Origin: Neolewinella litorea
GTDB taxonomy: Bacteria; Bacteroidota; Bacteroidia; Chitinophagales; Saprospiraceae
DNA length: 64,000 bases
Reading direction: 5' to 3'
Assembly (NCBI RefSeq): GCF_004803465.1
Contig: NZ_SRSF01000003.1
Coordinates: 1 to 64,000, forward strand
Shown here: in pieces, positions 60,998-64,000 of the stretch
Layout of the letters: each line of letters starts with the position of its first letter
Position numbering within the stretch: the stretch's first letter is position 1
Program-made: the position numbers and the translations under genes
Notes under the pieces: generated by a model
Database searches by the model: none
Told to the model about the DNA's origin: nothing
What the model saw: the letters and a program-made list of their open reading frames with translations, nothing else

Positions 60998-63247
60998 TTA
61001 GCCGATGTCGCGCATCCTCAACCGCAAACTGTTGGTAACTACCGACACTGAGCTCAGGGCCATGGCAGCACCGGCGATCATGGGGTCGAGTAGAAAGCCG
61101 TTGATGGGGTAGAGAACCCCTGCGGCGATGGGAATACCGATGAGATTATAGATGAAGGCCCAAAAGAGGTTCTGACGGATGCCCTGCACGGTGAGTTTGG
61201 ACAGCTCCAGGGCCTTGGGTATAGCCTGCAGGTCGGAAGTGATCAGGGTCATCTTCGCCACGTCCATGGCGATGTCGCTGCCGTGGCCCATGGCAATGCT
61301 CACGTCGGCGGTGGCCAGTGCCTGGCTGTCGTTGATCCCGTCGCCTACCATGGCCACTACCTTACCTTGTTGCTGTAATTCCTTCACGAAGTCGGCCTTG
61401 TCCGAGGGCATCACCTCGGCCCGGTACTCGGTGAGGCCCACTTCCCGCGCGACGGCCGCGGCGGTCTGGGCATTGTCGCCGGTCAGCATATATACCTCCA
61501 CCCCTCGCTGTTGCAGCTTGCGTATGGCACTGGCGGACGAATCCTTGACGCGATCGGAGATGGCCAGCAGGCCGCGTACCCCGCTTTCATCAGCGAAGTA
61601 GACAACCGTGCGGGCGGCGTCGCGCAGGTGCGAGGCCCGATCCGAAAGCGAGGTCGGCAGGTTCAGCCCGTTTTCCCGCATGAGGTGCTCGTTGCCCACC
61701 CGGTAGGTGGTGCCGGCGTGGACTACGGAAATACCGCGGCCGGTCAGGCTCTCGAATTCGGTAACCGGCGCGGCGGGAACCCCCTCGGCCTCCAGCCGGT
61801 CGGCGATGGCCCGGGCCAGGGGGTGCTCGGAGCGGGATTCCGCGGCCAGCAAAATGGATTTCAGTTCCTCCACCTTCGCTTCCGGGCTCCAATACTCGTC
61901 CGTTACTTCGGGGCGTCCGATGGTGATGGTACCCGTTTTGTCCAGTACGATGGCGTTGACCCGCTTGCCGAGTTCGAGGCTCTCGGCGTCCTTGACGAGG
62001 ATGTTGTTTTCGGCCCCCTTGCCGATGCCGACCATAATGGCGGTTGGGGTGGCCAGGCCCAGGGCGCAGGGGCAGGCGATGACCAGCACCGCTACCGAGG
62101 CCAGCAGGGCGTGGGAAAAGGCCTCCTCGCCCCCCAGCAGCATCCATACGACGAAGGTGATTACGGCAATGACCAGGACGGCAGGCACGAACACCCCCGC
62201 GATCCGGTCCACCAGTTGCTGCACCGGGGCCTTGCTGCCCTGGGCCTCCCGGACCAGCCGAATGATCGAGGCCAGTAGGGTAGTGCTGCCCACCTTTTCC
62301 GCGATCAGGCGAAAGCTGCCGCGCTGGTTCACGGTGCCGGCGAACACCGCCGCCCCCTCCTTCTTGCGTACCGGCACCGGCTCTCCAGTAATCATACTTT
62401 CGTCGACGAAGCTGTCGCCTTCGCTGACCTTACCATCCACCGGGATTTTCTCGCCGGGGCGGACGACGAGCGTCTGTCCGACCGTGACTTCGGAAATGGG
62501 AAGCTCTACTTCTTTGCCGCCCACGAGGGCGTGAACGGTATTGGGCTGTAGCCCCATCAGTTTCTTGATGGCGGAGGAGGTATTGGATTTGGCTCGCTCC
62601 TCCAGCAGTTTGCCCAGGGAGATGAATACGATGATCACCGTGGCGGTTTCGAAGTACACGTGGGGCTCCAGTCCGCGCGACAGCCAAAAAGCCGGGTAGA
62701 CGGTATTGAACGCACTGAAGAGGTAGGCGATTCCGGTACTCAGGGCGACCAGGGTATCCATATTGGCTACCCCGTGCCACGCCTGCCGGTAGGCGCCCTC
62801 GAAGAAGTGACGTCCGAACCAGAAAAGCACCACAGCGGAAAGCACCAGCGAGATCCAGCGGCCGGCCTCCCATTCCATGTAGAACATACCGATCACCACC
62901 ACGGGTACGGTGAGCACGGCCGCCCATATGGTTCGCTGCCGGATGGTCTGGTAGGCTTCTTCCCGCAGTTCCTCCTGCGCCGCGTCCGGGTCTTCCACGT
63001 CGATGATGAGGTCGTAGCCCACCGCCTGCACGGCGTTTCTCAGCTCGGCGGCCGAGATCCGGGCGGGGTCAAAGTCCACCTGTGCGGTGGTGTTGGCGTA
63101 GTTGACACTCACGCTGCGTACGCCGTCCACCTTCGAAAGGATGGTTTCCACGCTGGCCGCACAACTCGCGCAACTCATTCCCGTAACGGGGAAAGCGGTG
63201 GGAGAAGCGGTCCGGTCGGTGGTCAGCGGTTCGGTGTGTGCACTCAT
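60998..63247 (-). CDS. copA: Copper-exporting P-type ATPase CopA
   Basis: 749 residues. One N-terminal HMA domain ([13 protein letters not shown]26 and C29), eight helices, the CPC metal site in [17 protein letters not shown], phosphorylation site [13 protein letters not shown] and the hinge [14 protein letters not shown]. An HP pair ([11 protein letters not shown]) is in the nucleotide domain. Pumps Cu(I) from cytoplasm to periplasm, feeding the Cus-type system. Starts at the ATG at 63247 and forms a unit with the chaperone. Confidence 0.95.
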   Translation of the reverse strand: MSAHTEPLTTDRTASPTAFPVTGMSCASCAASVETILSKVDGVRSVSVNYANTTAQVDFDPARISAAELRNAVQAVGYDLIIDVEDPDAAQEELREEAYQTIRQRTIWAAVLTVPVVVIGMFYMEWEAGRWISLVLSAVVLFWFGRHFFEGAYRQAWHGVANMDTLVALSTGIAYLFSAFNTVYPAFWLSRGLEPHVYFETATVIIVFISLGKLLEERAKSNTSSAIKKLMGLQPNTVHALVGGKEVELPISEVTVGQTLVVRPGEKIPVDGKVSEGDSFVDESMITGEPVPVRKKEGAAVFAGTVNQRGSFRLIAEKVGSTTLLASIIRLVREAQGSKAPVQQLVDRIAGVFVPAVLVIAVITFVVWMLLGGEEAFSHALLASVAVLVIACPCALGLATPTAIMVGIGKGAENNILVKDAESLELGKRVNAIVLDKTGTITIGRPEVTDEYWSPEAKVEELKSILLAAESRSEHPLARAIADRLEAEGVPAAPVTEFESLTGRGISVVHAGTTYRVGNEHLMRENGLNLPTSLSDRASHLRDAARTVVYFADESGVRGLLAISDRVKDSSASAIRKLQQRGVEVYMLTGDNAQTAAAVAREVGLTEYRAEVMPSDKADFVKELQQQGKVVAMVGDGINDSQALATADVSIAMGHGSDIAMDVAKMTLITSDLQAIPKALELSKLTVQGIRQNLFWAFIYNLIGIPIAAGVLYPINGFLLDPMIAGAAMALSSVSVVTNSLRLRMRDIG

Positions 63248-63430
63248 CGGTTGGTATTTACCCGGTCATCAAGATTGTGGTGCACACCCTGGTTCCCGTC
63301 GCCACCGGGCCTGCCCGGCAGCCGGGGAATCTTGGCGGTGTGTCCACATACCAAACAGTTGGCCTTCCGCCAAGTTGGGGCGGCGCTGGTTGCGGCAGTC
63401 GTGGCCGGTTATGATCATGGCCAGCGGTTT

Positions 63431-64000
63431 TTATTCAGTGGCAGAAACGGGTAGGGCCACCTTCAGGGAGTCCCAGGCGACAGTGATGGCCCCGCCGGCC
63501 CCGTCGGCCGAAGGCTCTACGGCGTAAGTGAGGGATTCTACCGGCTCCGGCAGTTTTTCCGGTTGTACGGTTACCCGGATCAGGTCCAGGCTCTGATCGT
63601 AGTCGTCGGCCAGGTGCTGGTCGTAGTTCTCATTCAGGATGATGATCCACTCTTCCCGCCCGGGAATGGTGAAGAAGCCGTAGGTACCGGCGGCGATATC
63701 GGTGTCCCCGACGCGTACCGGTTCGCTGAAAGTGACGGCCGTAGCATTGTGGGCGCCCGTCGACCAGACCTGATCGTAGGCCACCAATCCGCCCCAGATG
63801 GTGCGGCCCCTTACGCTTGGTGAGGAGTATTCAATGTGGACGTGGGCGTTTCCGATGTTGCCCATGGCCGTGGTGTGGGGGCTTTTGGATTTCCCGGCGG
63901 TGGCATTGGCCGCGGGGGCAGCTTCATGGTGGTGGCTCCCGTCTTCGGAGGCCTCGTTTCCAGCGCATGTGCCCAGAAACAGCAGTAACACCAGGAAAGT
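63431..64000 (-). CDS. DUF2911 lipoprotein (5' end cut by window edge)
   Basis: At least 189 residues. The frame is open to the edge (TFLVLLLFLGTC), which is the end of a lipoprotein signal, so the start codon lies outside. A His-rich linker (GSHHHEAAP) precedes the DUF2911 core: HVHIEYSSPSVRGRTIWGGLVAYDQVWSTGAHNATAVTFSEPV, then AGTYGFFTIPGREEWIIILNENYDQH. Function unknown; next to copA, 183 bases upstream of it on the same strand. Confidence 0.85.
   Translation of the reverse strand, partial: TFLVLLLFLGTCAGNEASEDGSHHHEAAPAANATAGKSKSPHTTAMGNIGNAHVHIEYSSPSVRGRTIWGGLVAYDQVWSTGAHNATAVTFSEPVRVGDTDIAAGTYGFFTIPGREEWIIILNENYDQHLADDYDQSLDLIRVTVQPEKLPEPVESLTYAVEPSADGAGGAITVAWDSLKVALPVSATE

Overview
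The window comes from a high-GC member of the Bacteroidota, most likely the Saprospiria/Lewinella group. Supporting evidence is the type IX secretion / gliding motor genes gldL, gldM and gldN, two secreted proteins with type IX C-terminal sorting tails, a TonB-dependent receptor with a carboxypeptidase-regulatory-like N-domain, a RecO without zinc cysteines, lack of Shine-Dalgarno sequences, and many TAnnTTTG (Bacteroidota -7) boxes close to start codons. The genus is inferred from gene content only.

Layout. 1-1 kb: the end of an IS5-like insertion sequence, an AT-rich repeat patch and two tRNA-Glu genes. 1-5 kb: a coiled-coil membrane protein, NhaD antiporter, small lipoprotein, QueA. 5-16.3 kb: envelope biogenesis: SppA, then recO-lnt-Omp85-like on the minus strand, a 0.5 kb array of degenerate and 75-bp tandem repeats, HPPD, and uppS-bamA. 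16.5-22 kb: TonB receptor plus a T9SS-exported hydrolase-fold protein, a strong bidirectional terminator and an outer-membrane protein. 22-32.6 kb: mixed metabolism: SAM hydrolase, DinB-like protein, two divergent esterases, cysQ, glycosyltransferase, FAD oxidoreductase, kynureninase, DUF3089 lipoprotein, FMN-binding protein, a putative DNA-binding protein with two upstream inverted repeats, and a divergent MsrA. 32.7-39.7 kb: gldLMN and mfd. 39.8-50.3 kb: catabolic proteins, mostly with export signals: sulfatase, sugar dehydrogenase/cytochrome c fusion, Tat-exported sugar isomerase-like protein, LamG protein with T9SS tail, and a GH2 glycosidase. 50.3-64 kb: metal efflux: a Cys-rich small protein, a CusA-CusC fusion, CusB, then (after GNAT, PAP2 and MFS genes) a copper chaperone, CopA ATPase and a DUF2911 lipoprotein.

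How the parts fit. lnt, uppS, bamA, the Omp85-like protein and sppA all serve lipoprotein, wall-lipid and outer-membrane assembly. GldL/M form the proton-driven motor and GldN part of the periplasmic ring of the secretion system that would export the two proteins with sorting tails. The Cus-type and CopA systems would together remove copper (or similar cations) from periplasm and cytoplasm.

Most unusual signals. (1) Four copies of a nested palindrome built on CAGACGTCGGACGTCTG, all between genes in the last 13 kb, one with perfect 24-bp arms. (2) A 75-bp tandem array with a mirrored half between hpd and recO. (3) -7 promoter boxes so near start codons that several mRNAs should be leaderless. 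(4) A type IX-exported hydrolase-fold protein with Gly where the nucleophile Ser is expected. (5) An RND-TolC fusion with a signal-peptide-like segment at the junction.
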